A DNA stretch of 64,000 nucleotides from Sphaerotilus montanus (GCF_013410775.1 NZ_JACCFH010000001.1:1178001-1242000), one strand, 5' to 3'; positions 27,241 to 36,104 are shown, counted from the first letter of the stretch. The notes: generated from the letters alone by a model not told the origin. Program-made: numbers and translations.

Positions 27241-28365
27241 TCATGGCAGCAGGCGCAAGACCTGCCCGTTGGCGCCATCGGTCAACACATACAGCCAGCC
27301 ATCCGGCCCCTGCCGCACGTCGCGGATGCGGGCTTGGCCTTCCAGCAGCCGCTGCTCCGCCGTGATGCGCCGACCGTCCACCGTCAGCCGCACCAGCGCC
27401 TGGCCACGCAGCGCGCCGACGAACAGGCTGCCTTTCCAGTCGGGGTAGCGGGCCTGGTAGCGGTCGCTGCTCAGGAAGGCCATGCCGCTCGGGGCAATCG
27501 AGGTCGGCACCCAGTGGTGCAGCGGCTGCTCGAAACCCGCCTTCGGCCCGGTCTCGCCGATGCGCGTGCCCACGACGTAGTTGCGCCCGAAGGTCACCAG
27601 CGGCCAGCCGTAGTTGCGCCCGGCCTCGACCACATTGATCTCGTCACCCCCTTGCGGCCCGTGTTCGCTGGCCCACAGCTCCCCCGTCACCGGGTGCAGC
27701 GCCGCGCCCTGGATGTTGCGGTGGCCCAGGCTGAACACCTCGGGCGCCGCGCCGGCACGGCCGACAAAGGGGTTGTCCGCCGGCACACGGCCCTCGGCGG
27801 TGAGGCGCACCACCTTGCCGATGTGGTTGCCCGGGTTCTGCGCCTCGTCCTTGCCGCTGAAGCGGTCGCCCAGCCCGACCAGCAGGTGCCCCTGGCGGTC
27901 GACCACGATGCGCGAGCCGCAGTGGCTGCCGCTGTCCCTCTTGGGCTTCTGGCTGAACAGGGTGCGCACCTCGCGCAACTGGTCGTCCACCAGACGCGCA
28001 CTGCCCACCGCAGTGCTGTTGCCACCCGCGCCTGGCTCGGCAAAGGTGAAGAACAGGCGGCGGTTCTCGCTGAACTGCGGGTCGAGCACGACGTCCAGCA
28101 GGCCGCACTGCCCGGTCGCCGCCACCGCGGGCAGGCCGGCCAGCGGTGCCGACAGGCGGCCGTCCGGGGTGGCGATGCGGAGCTGACCGGCCTTTTCGGT
28201 GATGAGCATCCGCCCGTCCGGCAGGAAGGCCATCGCCCACGGGTCCGTCAGGCCGCGCACCACCACGGCGGTCCCCGCCGGCGCGGCGGGGGCTTGCGCG
28301 AAGCCGGGGGTGCTGGCAACGCTGGCGGCCAGCAGGGCCACCGAGAGGAACAGGTTCAGGCGCAT
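27241..28365 (-). CDS. PQQ-dependent aldose sugar dehydrogenase (YliI/Asd-like), exported
   Basis: 374 residues with a signal peptide (about 1-23, ending GFAQA). The six-bladed propeller of the soluble glucose/sorbosone dehydrogenase family is recognisable from LTDPWAMAFLPDGRMLITEKAG, SGSHCGSRIVVD, HRNIQGAALHPVTGELWASEHGPQGGDE and GRNYGWP segments that line the PQQ site. It oxidises aldoses in the periplasm and needs PQQ supplied from elsewhere; no pqq genes are in the window. It lies 37 bases upstream of the SGNH gene in the same direction. Confidence 0.9.
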   Translation of the reverse strand: MRLNLFLSVALLAASVASTPGFAQAPAAPAGTAVVVRGLTDPWAMAFLPDGRMLITEKAGQLRIATPDGRLSAPLAGLPAVAATGQCGLLDVVLDPQFSENRRLFFTFAEPGAGGNSTAVGSARLVDDQLREVRTLFSQKPKRDSGSHCGSRIVVDRQGHLLVGLGDRFSGKDEAQNPGNHIGKVVRLTAEGRVPADNPFVGRAGAAPEVFSLGHRNIQGAALHPVTGELWASEHGPQGGDEINVVEAGRNYGWPLVTFGRNYVVGTRIGETGPKAGFEQPLHHWVPTSIAPSGMAFLSSDRYQARYPDWKGSLFVGALRGQALVRLTVDGRRITAEQRLLEGQARIRDVRQGPDGWLYVLTDGANGQVLRLLP

Positions 28366-28382
28366 GGTGGGGCTCCAGAAGT

Positions 28383-28952
28383 TCAGGCGTTCAACGGGAT
28401 CCCCCGCAGGGCCTTCGCCAGCTCGGCCGACTGCCACAAGGTGATGCCGTGCTCGCGGACAAAGGGACGGGTGTTGTCGGTGAACTCGCCCAGGGCGATG
28501 CACAGCGCGTCCTGCGCCTCGGCCGCCGCGCGCGCCGCCTGCAGTTCGCGCAGCGGCTCCAGCCCGATCCGTGCGGCTTTCCAGCGGCGTGCGCTCACCA
28601 GCGTGGTGCGGCCCTGGCGCTCCAGCACGAAGTCGACGCCCGGGGCCGTGCCGCGCTGCACCGCGTAGCCGTCGCGCTGGAACGCGGTTTCCAGCGCGCG
28701 GGCGAAGGCGGGCCACGCCATGGCGCTCACCGTCTGCAGGGTCTGCGCCACCTGGGCCGCGCTGGGCTGCCCCCATTGACGGCGCGCGGCCATGACGCCG
28801 ATGACGAAGAACGGAAAGCCCGACACGGCCCCCGCGACACGGAACTCCGGCGGCAGCGCCACGGCGGCCACCAGCCCGATGACCGCTCCGATCGCCAGGC
28901 TCATCCACCAGGGGGATCGCAGCAGGATCGCGAACAGCGACTTTTCGGCCAT
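28383..28952 (-). CDS. Membrane-anchored Mrr-like protein with degenerate nuclease site
   Basis: 189 residues. Two hydrophobic helices (about 14-34 and 37-57) are followed by a restriction-endonuclease-like (Mrr_cat) domain: GVDFVLERQGRTTLV aligns with the active-site strand, but the normal Q-x-K is replaced by SAR. The C-terminal EFTDNTRPFVREHGITLW region matches the rest of the Mrr fold. Loss of the catalytic Lys suggests no cleavage activity. It lies 17 bases upstream of the sugar dehydrogenase gene and diverges from the MBL gene at 29032. The start at 28952 was chosen because an earlier in-frame start adds only non-conserved residues. Confidence 0.72.
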   Translation of the reverse strand: MAEKSLFAILLRSPWWMSLAIGAVIGLVAAVALPPEFRVAGAVSGFPFFVIGVMAARRQWGQPSAAQVAQTLQTVSAMAWPAFARALETAFQRDGYAVQRGTAPGVDFVLERQGRTTLVSARRWKAARIGLEPLRELQAARAAAEAQDALCIALGEFTDNTRPFVREHGITLWQSAELAKALRGIPLNA

Positions 28953-29031
28953 TTTCAGTTTCAAGCGACATGCTCCCGACGGGACCAACCCGGTCACGCA
29001 GTCTACGGGGTCCCCGTGGACAATCTCGACC

Positions 29032-29670
29032 ATGCTGCGCTACCACACCCACCCCGTCACCGCCTTCGCCCAGAACTGCTCCATCGTCTGGGACGACGCA
29101 ACGAAACAGGCCGCCGTCATCGACCCGGGCGGCGACCTGCCCAAGCTGCTCGCCGAGATCGACCGCCGCGGCCTGAAGCTCGAACAGATCTGGCTCACCC
29201 ACGCCCACATCGACCACGCTGGCGGCACCGGCCAGCTCGCCCGCGAGCGCGGCCTGCCCATCATCGGCCCGCACCCCGGCGACCAGTTCTGGATCGACGG
29301 CCTCGCGCAGCAGAGCAAGATGTTCGGCTTCCCGCCCGCCGAACCGTTCACGCCGACACGCTGGCTGCAGGACGGCGACACGGTGACGCTCGGCGCGCAC
29401 ACGCTGAACGTGCGCCACTGCCCCGGCCACACGCCCGGCCACGTCGTCTTCCACAGCCCGGAGATCCAGCGCGCCTTCGTCGGCGATGTGCTGTTCGCCG
29501 GCAGCATCGGCCGCACCGACTTCCCCGGCGGCCACCACCAGACGCTGATCGACTCCATCACCCAGCGCCTGTGGCCCATGGGCGACGACACCGTCTTCAT
29601 CCCCGGCCACGGCCCGGAAAGCAGCTTCGGCGAGGAGCGGGTCACGAACCAGTACGTCGGCGGCACCTGA
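29032..29670 (+). CDS. MBL-fold hydrolase, YcbL/glyoxalase II-like
   Basis: 212 residues. Metal motif THAHIDHAGG, then CPGHTPGHVVF, FVGDVLFAGSIGRTDFPGG and the final FIPGHGPES histidine give a full two-metal site. The short length without a C-terminal helical domain fits YcbL-type (type II glyoxalase-like) enzymes, which hydrolyse thioesters such as S-lactoylglutathione. It starts 79 bases from the divergent Mrr-like gene. Confidence 0.9.
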   Translation: MLRYHTHPVTAFAQNCSIVWDDATKQAAVIDPGGDLPKLLAEIDRRGLKLEQIWLTHAHIDHAGGTGQLARERGLPIIGPHPGDQFWIDGLAQQSKMFGFPPAEPFTPTRWLQDGDTVTLGAHTLNVRHCPGHTPGHVVFHSPEIQRAFVGDVLFAGSIGRTDFPGGHHQTLIDSITQRLWPMGDDTVFIPGHGPESSFGEERVTNQYVGGT

Positions 29671-29729
29671 GCCGGCCACCGGCAGCATGGCGCGGTAACG
29701 TCTGTAACCGCAAAAATGGCAATAGATCA

Positions 29730-29772
29730 CGCTGTCAGAGTGCACGCGCTCAACTTCAGTCGCGTGACAGCG
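29730..29772. promoter_or_regulatory. Inverted repeat ahead of the LuxR-type regulator
   Basis: CGCTGTCA (29730-29737) and TGACAGCG (29765-29772) are perfect inverted 8-mers 27 bases apart. TAACGTC occurs twice nearby, with one copy on each side (GGTAACGTC before and GATAACGTC after). The region is more AT-rich than its surroundings and lies 70-110 bases before the ATG at 29840, so it may be an operator pair or loop-forming site. Confidence 0.3.
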
Positions 29773-29839
29773 CGATAACGTCACAGGGTCGATGCTGGCG
29801 AGTTCGGGGGGATTCGCAGGGTCGATCAGGAGTACCGCC

Positions 29840-30529
29840 ATGCTGCCCGTCGTTTCCATCCAGAACCGCGAACGCCCAGACCGACCTCGCGCCGACCCGG
29901 GCACAGCCCCTGCAGCCCACAGTGCGCAGTGGCTGCTGCACATGCTGACCGGGGCCCTGGACGAACTGGACTACGGCCTGCTGATTCTGGACACCACCGG
30001 GCATCTGATGCAGGCCAACCAGATGGGCCACCAGCACTGCACCGCACTGCACGGCTCCTGCCGCCTGCAGGATGGTCGGTTGCACACCCGGGCCGGCAGC
30101 GACGATCCGGTCCTGCAACGTGCGCTGACGCAGGCGGCTGCGGGCCGCCGCAGCCTGCTCAAGCTGGGTGAAGGACCGCACGTGGAAACGGTGGCCGTCG
30201 TGCCGCTGGGCAGCCCGCAGGGAGGCCGTGCCGACGGGGCGATCCTGCTGGTCTTCGGCAAGCTGCAGGTCTGCGAAGCGCTGAGCGTCGAGCACTTCGC
30301 CCGCGTGCACAGCCTCACCCATGCGGAAGGCATGGTGCTGACCGCGCTGTGCAGCGGCGACGAGCCGAGCGCCATCGCCCGCCGCTTCGGGGTGGCCGTC
30401 TCCACCGTGCGCACACAGATCGCCAGCGTGCGCCAGAAGACGCAGGCCGCCAGCATCCGCGATCTCGTGCGCCAGGTGGCGATGCTGCCCCCGATTGTGT
30501 CGGTGCTGGGACACGAAGCGGCGCACTGA
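29840..30529 (+). CDS. LuxR-type transcriptional regulator with PAS-like N-terminus
   Basis: 229 residues. The N-terminal half (about 35-140) looks PAS-like (LDYGLLILDTTGHLMQANQMG opens a typical PAS strand). The C-terminus is a LuxR/GerE helix-turn-helix: LTHAEGMVLTALCSGDEPSAIARRFGVAVSTVRTQIASVRQKT (read in parts, about 155-200). The ATG is preceded by AGGAG at a good distance. It reads in the same direction as the Crp/Fnr gene 72 bases downstream, so the two may be co-expressed. Ligand and targets are unknown. Confidence 0.85.
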   Translation: MLPVVSIQNRERPDRPRADPGTAPAAHSAQWLLHMLTGALDELDYGLLILDTTGHLMQANQMGHQHCTALHGSCRLQDGRLHTRAGSDDPVLQRALTQAAAGRRSLLKLGEGPHVETVAVVPLGSPQGGRADGAILLVFGKLQVCEALSVEHFARVHSLTHAEGMVLTALCSGDEPSAIARRFGVAVSTVRTQIASVRQKTQAASIRDLVRQVAMLPPIVSVLGHEAAH

Positions 30530-30601
30530 CGATGTGCTGGCGCAAAGAGGGACCCTGTTCGTGCTTGCAGTTGCTTACTGCATGTCCTATCGTGAAAGGC
30601 G

Positions 30602-31270
30602 ATGCCCAAAGCGCCCCGAACGGCCCCCTCCGCAGACACCACCTTGGATGATCTGCAACTCTCTCCTGCACTCCTTGCCCTGGCACGGCGGGCAGTGCCC
30701 CGCCGTTACCGCAAAGGCGTCATCCTGATCCAGGAAGGCGAATTCGGCGACACGCTCTACATCGTGCTGTCGGGCCGCATCAAGGTCTTCTCGATCGGTC
30801 CGAACGACCGCGAGATCACCTTCGGCCTCTACGGCAGCGGCGAGTTCGTCGGCGAGATGAGCCTGGATGGCGGACCGCGTGCAGCCAGTGTCATCACGGT
30901 CGAGCCGACCACCTGCGTCGTCATCACCCGCCCGACGCTGCTCGAACACATCACGCAGTACCCGGAGTTCGCGTTCGAGCTGCTCGCCAAGGTCATCGCC
31001 CGTGCCCGCACCGCCACCCGCGACGCCCGCAACATGGCGCTGATGGACAGCTACGGCCGCCTCGTCGCGCTGATCGAGGAACTGGCCGTGCAGCAGGAAG
31101 ACGGCACGCGCCGCCTGGTCAGCCGCATCACCCATGCCGAGATCGCCAGCCGCATCGGCTGCTCGCGCGAGATGGTCAGCCGGCTGCTCAAGGACCTGGA
31201 GCGCGGCGGCTACACGGCCACCATCGGCCGCGGCCTGCACATCCTCAAGCCGCTGCCCAACCGCTGGTGA
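30602..31270 (+). CDS. Crp/Fnr-family regulator without FeS cysteines
   Basis: 222 residues. The cyclic-nucleotide-binding-type beta-roll spans about 25-130, a dimer helix follows, and the winged helix-turn-helix is at about 170-215 with recognition helix SREMVSRLL. The E-x2-SR pattern is that of FNR (E-x2-SR contacts TTGAT), with an extra Arg before the Glu as in CRP. There is no N-terminal Cys cluster, so it cannot sense oxygen through a 4Fe-4S cluster like classical FNR; a DNR-like or nucleotide ligand is possible. The FNR-like boxes in this window (15326, 48425, 48879) could be its targets or those of a separate ANR. Confidence 0.9.
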   Translation: MPKAPRTAPSADTTLDDLQLSPALLALARRAVPRRYRKGVILIQEGEFGDTLYIVLSGRIKVFSIGPNDREITFGLYGSGEFVGEMSLDGGPRAASVITVEPTTCVVITRPTLLEHITQYPEFAFELLAKVIARARTATRDARNMALMDSYGRLVALIEELAVQQEDGTRRLVSRITHAEIASRIGCSREMVSRLLKDLERGGYTATIGRGLHILKPLPNRW

Positions 31271-31273
31271 ACC

Positions 31274-32236
31274 TCAGCCCGCAGCGCCGCGCAGCGACGG
31301 CGGGCCGAACACCCGCGGCGGCCGGGCAGCGCGGGCGTAGAGCGGCTCGACCTTCGGCAGGTTCGCCTCGATGTCCTGGATGCGGGTGCTGCTGGACGGG
31401 TGGGTCGAGAGGAACTGCGGCGGCGCGCCCTTGCTCGCCTCGGCCATCTTCTGCCACAGCGACACCCCGGCCCGCGGGTTGTACCCCGACCGCGCGGCCA
31501 GCTCCATGCCGACCAGATCGGCCTCGGACTCGTCGTCGCGGCCGTACTTGAGCGTCAGCAACTGCCCGCCGATGTCTGCGGCCGAACGGGCCAGTCCGCC
31601 CAGGCCGAAGATCGCTGCGCCCAGCTCGATCGCACCGCGGGTCGCCGTCTGCTTGCCCATGCGCTCGCGGGCGTGTTCACGCAGCGCGTGCGCCATCTCG
31701 TGGCCCATGATCATCGCGACCTCCTCGTCGCTGAGCTGCAGCGTCTGCAGGATGCCCAGGTAGAACGCGATCTTGCCGCCCGGCATGCAGAAGGCGTTCA
31801 GCTCCTTGCTGCCGATCAGGCTGACCTGCCAGGTCCAGTTGCGGGCACGCGGGTTCCATTCGTAGGTGTAGGGGATCAGCCGGTCCGCGATCGCCTGCAG
31901 GCGCTGCTGTTGCGGATGGTTCGCCGGGGCCAGCGCGCGCTTGCTGCTGGCCTCCTGGCGCATCTGCAGGTACTGCTCCTGTGCAGCAGACTCGACCTGC
32001 TCGGCCGACACCAGCTTGGTGAACTTGGAGTTGCCCCCCACCTCCACGCCATCGCGGGCCAGCGCCGGCAGCGCCGCGGTCGCGGCCGCGCCGGCCAGCA
32101 AGCCCGTGAACAGGCGCCGGCCATGCAGCGCGCAGCTGCAGCCCGACCGGTGCAGGTCGATGCGGGTGGTGATGGTGGCGTCTTCGACAAGGTCCTGGTG
32201 CAGGGTGGTAGACATCAGAGCATCCATGTTGAACAA
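31274..32236 (-). CDS. M48-family metallopeptidase with Tat-like signal
   Basis: 320 residues. The zinc motif HEMAH is at 179-183 and the third ligand Glu in the DDESEADLVGMEL motif, as in HtpX/YcaL/BepA-type M48 peptidases. Residues 40-60 (RRLFTGLLAG followed by an Ala-rich stretch and AxA) look like a twin-arginine export signal, but are preceded by an unusual 39-residue extension containing CSC. Alternative starts at 32227 and 32215 shorten this extension. It probably acts in the periplasm on misfolded outer-membrane proteins. It converges with the Crp/Fnr gene, three bases apart. Confidence 0.87.
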   Translation of the reverse strand: MFNMDALMSTTLHQDLVEDATITTRIDLHRSGCSCALHGRRLFTGLLAGAAATAALPALARDGVEVGGNSKFTKLVSAEQVESAAQEQYLQMRQEASSKRALAPANHPQQQRLQAIADRLIPYTYEWNPRARNWTWQVSLIGSKELNAFCMPGGKIAFYLGILQTLQLSDEEVAMIMGHEMAHALREHARERMGKQTATRGAIELGAAIFGLGGLARSAADIGGQLLTLKYGRDDESEADLVGMELAARSGYNPRAGVSLWQKMAEASKGAPPQFLSTHPSSSTRIQDIEANLPKVEPLYARAARPPRVFGPPSLRGAAG

Positions 32237-32263
32237 GAACTCGACGGGGTTCAGTCGCCAGCG

Positions 32264-33910
32264 TCAGTCGTCGAGAGCGACCGTGGCCGGATCGACCTCC
32301 AGCGCCTGCACCGTCGCGCGCAGGCCCCAGAGCATCCATAACGCCGGCAGCGCGGCGAACGTGGACACGATGAAGAAGCTCGGCCAGCCGATCGACTCGG
32401 CCAGCACCCCCGCCAGCGGCCCGACCCAGACCCGACCGACCGAGGCAAACGCCGAGAGCAGCGCGTACTGCGTGGCCGAGAAACGCTGGCTGGTCAGGCT
32501 CATCAGGAAGGCGACGAACGCCGCCGTGCCCATGCCGCCGGAGAGGTTCTCGAAGGCGATCACCATCAGCAGGCCGCCGTCGACCGGTGTCGCCTGCGCC
32601 AGGTGCAGGAAGCCCCAGTCGAAGGCCGGCACCGTGAGGCCCGGCAGCACGCCCTTGCCATGGACCGACAGCCACCAGAAGCCCAGGTTGCTCGCCATCT
32701 GCAGCACGCCGAACAGCAGCAGCGAGCGCCACAGGCCGAGCCGGACCATCAGCGCCCCGCCCAGCAGCGCGCCACCGATCGTCAGCCACAACCCGAGCAC
32801 CTTGTTGACCACGCCGACCTCGGCCGAGCCGTAGGCCATCGCCTTCAGCAGGAACGGCGTCATCAGCGAGCCGGCGAAGGCATCGCCCAGCTTGTAGAGC
32901 ACGATGAAGCCCAGGAAGGCCCACGCCCCCGGCTGGCTGAAATAGCTCTGCAGCCCGCCCAGCAGCGTGTCGAAACGCGCCTTGCGCGCCGCCCACGCCG
33001 CCAGCGGCAGCGTCACGCCGATGCCCAGCACGAGGCCCAGCAGATCCACCCAGCGCTGGCGCAGCGGCGCTGGCAGCGTGGTGTGCTCCAGCAGGGGCTG
33101 CAGCAGCGCGCTCGCCACCGAACCCAGCACCTTGTCCGTCAGCACATAGCCCGCCGCGACCGCCACCAGCACCGCCACGAAGCCGATCAGGTCGTTGCGC
33201 GCCACGCTCTCGGGCCGCACCATCCCCTTCAGCCGCGGCATCGCCAGCGCCGACACCACCGCCGCCCCCACCATCAGCGCGGCCATCAGCCGGTAGACCT
33301 CGGGCCAGGTCCAGCCGGTGCCGTCTCCGGCCGCAGCAGCGGCCGCCACGTTGGCCGGATCGGTCCAGATCAGCGCCACGCCGCCCGACAGGATCATCGC
33401 CAGCCGGTAGCCCAGCACCGCCACCGACGAACCCAGCCCGCGCTCGGCGGCCGGCAGCACGTCGGTGCGGTAGGCGTCGATCACGACATCCTGCGAGGCC
33501 GACAGAAAGGCCACGGCCACCGCCAGCAGCGCGAACAGCTGCATCGAGGTCTTCGGCGAGGTATCCGCCATCAGCACCAGCACGCCCGCCAGCGCGAGCT
33601 GCGTCAGCACCAGCCAGCCGCGCCGCCGCCCGAGGAAGGGCGGATCGAAGCGGTCCATCAGCGGCGCCCACAGGAACTTGAAGGTGTACGGCAGCCCGAC
33701 CAGGCTCAGGAAGCCGATCGTCGCCACATCCACGCCCTCCAGACTCAGCCAGGCCTGCATCGCCTGCCCCGTGAGCGCCAGCGGCAGCCCCGAGGCAAAG
33801 CCCAGCACCAGCACCGCCAGCAGGCGCCACCAGCGCAGCAGCCACTGGGTGGCAGAGGCCGTGCCGGACGGGCGGACGGGCGGCAAGGCGGTGGAAGTGG
33901 GGCGGGACAT
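32264..33910 (-). CDS. ampG: AmpG-like muropeptide permease (MFS)
   Basis: 548 residues with about 12-14 membrane helices. It starts near LLAVLVLGFASGLPLALTG, the AmpG signature, followed by GLPYTFKFLWAPLMDRFDPP and SASQDVVIDAYRTD motifs typical of AmpG. It imports GlcNAc-anhydroMurNAc peptides for cell-wall recycling. The start at 33910 is preferred to 33976 because the upstream one overlaps the divergent flavin reductase start. The M48 gene follows downstream about 30 bases away in the same direction. Confidence 0.9.
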   Translation of the reverse strand: MSRPTSTALPPVRPSGTASATQWLLRWWRLLAVLVLGFASGLPLALTGQAMQAWLSLEGVDVATIGFLSLVGLPYTFKFLWAPLMDRFDPPFLGRRRGWLVLTQLALAGVLVLMADTSPKTSMQLFALLAVAVAFLSASQDVVIDAYRTDVLPAAERGLGSSVAVLGYRLAMILSGGVALIWTDPANVAAAAAAGDGTGWTWPEVYRLMAALMVGAAVVSALAMPRLKGMVRPESVARNDLIGFVAVLVAVAAGYVLTDKVLGSVASALLQPLLEHTTLPAPLRQRWVDLLGLVLGIGVTLPLAAWAARKARFDTLLGGLQSYFSQPGAWAFLGFIVLYKLGDAFAGSLMTPFLLKAMAYGSAEVGVVNKVLGLWLTIGGALLGGALMVRLGLWRSLLLFGVLQMASNLGFWWLSVHGKGVLPGLTVPAFDWGFLHLAQATPVDGGLLMVIAFENLSGGMGTAAFVAFLMSLTSQRFSATQYALLSAFASVGRVWVGPLAGVLAESIGWPSFFIVSTFAALPALWMLWGLRATVQALEVDPATVALDD

Positions 33911-33975
33911 GGGGCCGGATTCTAGAAGGCGGGCATCCCTCCCTGCGGACGCAGGACTCGGGGTAATCGCTGACA

Positions 33976-34476
33976 ATGCCCGCCATGCAAGCCTCCCCCT
34001 TCACCCGGCAGGATTTCCGCGCAGCGCTCGGCCTGTTCGCCACCGGTGTCACCATCGTCACCGCCCGGGCCGCCGACGGCACCCCGGTGGGGCTCACGGC
34101 CAATTCCTTCAACTCCGTCTCGCTGACGCCGCCGCTGGTGCTGTGGAGCCTGTCGCTGCAGGCCGGGTCGATGGCGGCGTTTGCCACCGGATCGCACTAC
34201 GCCATCCACATCCTCGCCGCCGAGCAGCGGGAGCTGGCCGAACGCTTCGCCACCCGCGGCGCGGACCGTTTCGCGGGCCTGGACTGGCGCCCCGGTATCG
34301 GCGGCGTGCCGCTGCTGGACGGCGCCGCGGCGGTGCTCGAATGCCACAACCGCAGCCGCTACGAGGAAGGCGATCACGTCATCTTCGTCGGCGAGGTCGA
34401 GCAGTGCCGCTACCGGGCCGACGCCTCGCCGCTGATCTTCCACGGCGGGCGCTTCTACACCGAACTGCCGCTTTGA
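33976..34476 (+). CDS. Flavin reductase family protein (DIM6/NTAB)
   Basis: 166 residues. The split-barrel flavin-binding fold is shown by FATGVTIVTARAADGTPVGLTANSFNSVSLTPPLVLWSL (in parts), which contacts the FMN/FAD. Such proteins supply reduced flavin to monooxygenases or are flavin oxidoreductases. The stop overlaps the TTG start of the next gene by four bases (TTGA), so the two are translationally linked. Confidence 0.88.
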   Translation: MPAMQASPFTRQDFRAALGLFATGVTIVTARAADGTPVGLTANSFNSVSLTPPLVLWSLSLQAGSMAAFATGSHYAIHILAAEQRELAERFATRGADRFAGLDWRPGIGGVPLLDGAAAVLECHNRSRYEEGDHVIFVGEVEQCRYRADASPLIFHGGRFYTELPL

Positions 34477-35480
34477 CACGGCGGCGCGCCCTGCTGGCCG
34501 CCTCGGGTGCGGCGCTGCTGGCCGGCTGTGCGGGCCTGGCCGGTCCGGGCGCTGACGCCATGCCGACCCGCGACCCCGCGCTGTGGCCGTTCTCGCCGGA
34601 CAGCCCCTGGAACACCGCGCTGGGCGATGGTGCCCGCTTTGCTCCGATCCGCAGTCCGCACATGGACCCGACGCAGGGCGCCGGCATCAACACCCGGCAG
34701 TGGAGCCACCCGGTCCACATCGCCAGTGCCGATGACCCGACCGTGTCGATCTACCGCCGCGGCGAGCGCACGCCAGTGCGGGTCCAGCGCGTGCCTGTCG
34801 ATGCGCGACCGGACCCGATGTCCGATGGCGCGCTGCACCTGATCGATGCGGCGCGGCGCCACGTGGTCGAGTTGTGGCAGGCCGAGCGGGTCGGACCCGA
34901 CCGCATCGTGGCCGCCGCCGTGGTGCTCAACAACCTGACCGATGCCGGTGTCTACCCCGGCTGGCATGGCGCGCGGGCCTATGGCGGCTCGGCGCTGGCC
35001 GGCTTGATCCGCACCGGCGAGCTGGAGCGGGGCCGACTCCCGCACGTGCTCGCCGTGGCGGTGCGGCCGCAGGCGCTCAACCGGCTCGGGCCGGACGGAC
35101 GGGCCTGGGTCTGGCCGGCCTCGGCCGCCGACGGCGGCGATGGCCGGCGCTACGGCACCGAAGGCAATCTCCACATGGGCAGCCTGCTGGCACTGCCACC
35201 CTCGGTCGATCTGCGCACGCTCGACCTGCAGCCCGGCCCGGAAACCGCGCTGGCACACGCGCTGCAGGACTTCGGCGCCTGCATCACCGACAGCGCCGCC
35301 GGCAACCTGGTCTTCTACGGTGAACCGGCCGTGCACCCTGCCGCCCAGGCCATCCGCCCGGCCACCCTGCGGGCGCTGGTGGCGCAGCTGCAGGTGGTCA
35401 CCAACCACACGCCGCACAGCGTCGGCGGCGGCGGCGTCCGGCGTGCACCGACTGCGCCGGCGTTCCAGCGCAGTCTCTAG
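34473..35480 (+). CDS. Tat-exported lipoprotein of unknown function
   Basis: 335 residues if it starts at the TTG at 34473, which overlaps the flavin reductase stop in TTGA. This start gives the N-terminus TRRRALLAASGAALLAGC, a twin-arginine motif directly followed by a lipobox (LAGC). The mature part contains SPDSPWNTALG, a conserved HVASADDPTVSIYR-like strand pattern and GNLHMGSLLALPPSVDL; these suggest a beta-rich secreted protein of the kind found with cell-wall or carbohydrate functions, but no catalytic motif is certain. The next in-frame ATG (34560) would remove the signal. Pairing with a flavin reductase hints at a redox-linked role. Confidence 0.7.
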   Translation: MTRRRALLAASGAALLAGCAGLAGPGADAMPTRDPALWPFSPDSPWNTALGDGARFAPIRSPHMDPTQGAGINTRQWSHPVHIASADDPTVSIYRRGERTPVRVQRVPVDARPDPMSDGALHLIDAARRHVVELWQAERVGPDRIVAAAVVLNNLTDAGVYPGWHGARAYGGSALAGLIRTGELERGRLPHVLAVAVRPQALNRLGPDGRAWVWPASAADGGDGRRYGTEGNLHMGSLLALPPSVDLRTLDLQPGPETALAHALQDFGACITDSAAGNLVFYGEPAVHPAAQAIRPATLRALVAQLQVVTNHTPHSVGGGGVRRAPTAPAFQRSL

Positions 35481-35585
35481 CCGACACCATCGACACCACC
35501 GGTGCGGCCCGGGCCCGCCCTTGAAAGCCGGCGAGGCATCTCCACCTGCCCTTCATACCATCCACCGTATGCAAAAGGCCACACC

Positions 35586-36011
35586 ATGCACATCGCCTGC
35601 CCCCACTGCCTGGCCGTCAACCGCGTGCCCGACGAGCGCCTGCGCGACGACCCCACCTGCGGCCGCTGCGGCAAGCCCGTGCTGGACGGGCAACCGGTCG
35701 AGCTGAACGACCAGACGCTGGCCACGGTCGCGGCCAGGACCGAACTGCCGGTGGTGGTCGATTTCTGGGCGCCGTGGTGCGGGCCCTGCCGCCAGATGGC
35801 GCCGCAATTCCAGGCCGCCGCGGCACAGCTGAAGGGCCGCGTGCTCTTCGCCAAGGTCAACAGCGATGACAGCCCCGCCGCCTCCAGCCAGTACGGGATC
35901 CGCAGCATCCCGACGATGGTGCTGTTGCACGGAGGCCGGGAGGTGGCGCGCCAGAGTGGTGCGATGAGCGCGGGACAGATCGTGCAGTGGCTGGAATCTC
36001 GCACCGGCTGA
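35586..36011 (+). CDS. trxC: Thioredoxin 2 (zinc-binding TrxC)
   Basis: 141 residues. The N-terminal zinc module has C5-x2-C8 and C25-x2-C28; the thioredoxin domain has the WCGPC active site (C65, C68) and the cis-Pro segment SIPTMVLL. Length and arrangement match E. coli TrxC (139 residues), a cytoplasmic disulfide reductase induced by oxidative stress. It starts about 105 bases after the lipoprotein gene. Confidence 0.95.
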   Translation: MHIACPHCLAVNRVPDERLRDDPTCGRCGKPVLDGQPVELNDQTLATVAARTELPVVVDFWAPWCGPCRQMAPQFQAAAAQLKGRVLFAKVNSDDSPAASSQYGIRSIPTMVLLHGGREVARQSGAMSAGQIVQWLESRTG

Positions 36012-36068
36012 ATCCGCCACAGTACCGCTGGTTTGCCAACAGTTGCCGGATTTATCAGATTCACATTT

Positions 36069-36104
36069 TGGTACTATTCACGCCCTTCATTCGGGGGAGA
36101 TACG
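36069..36104 (+). promoter_or_regulatory. Extended -10 promoter and ribosome site of the accessory leader
   Basis: TGG-TACTAT (36069-36077) matches an extended -10 (TGn plus five of six bases of TATAAT). Transcription would start near 36084. GGGGGAGA (36093-36100) is a strong Shine-Dalgarno five bases ahead of an ATG at 36105. No good -35 is seen, as expected for extended -10 promoters. Confidence 0.35.
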
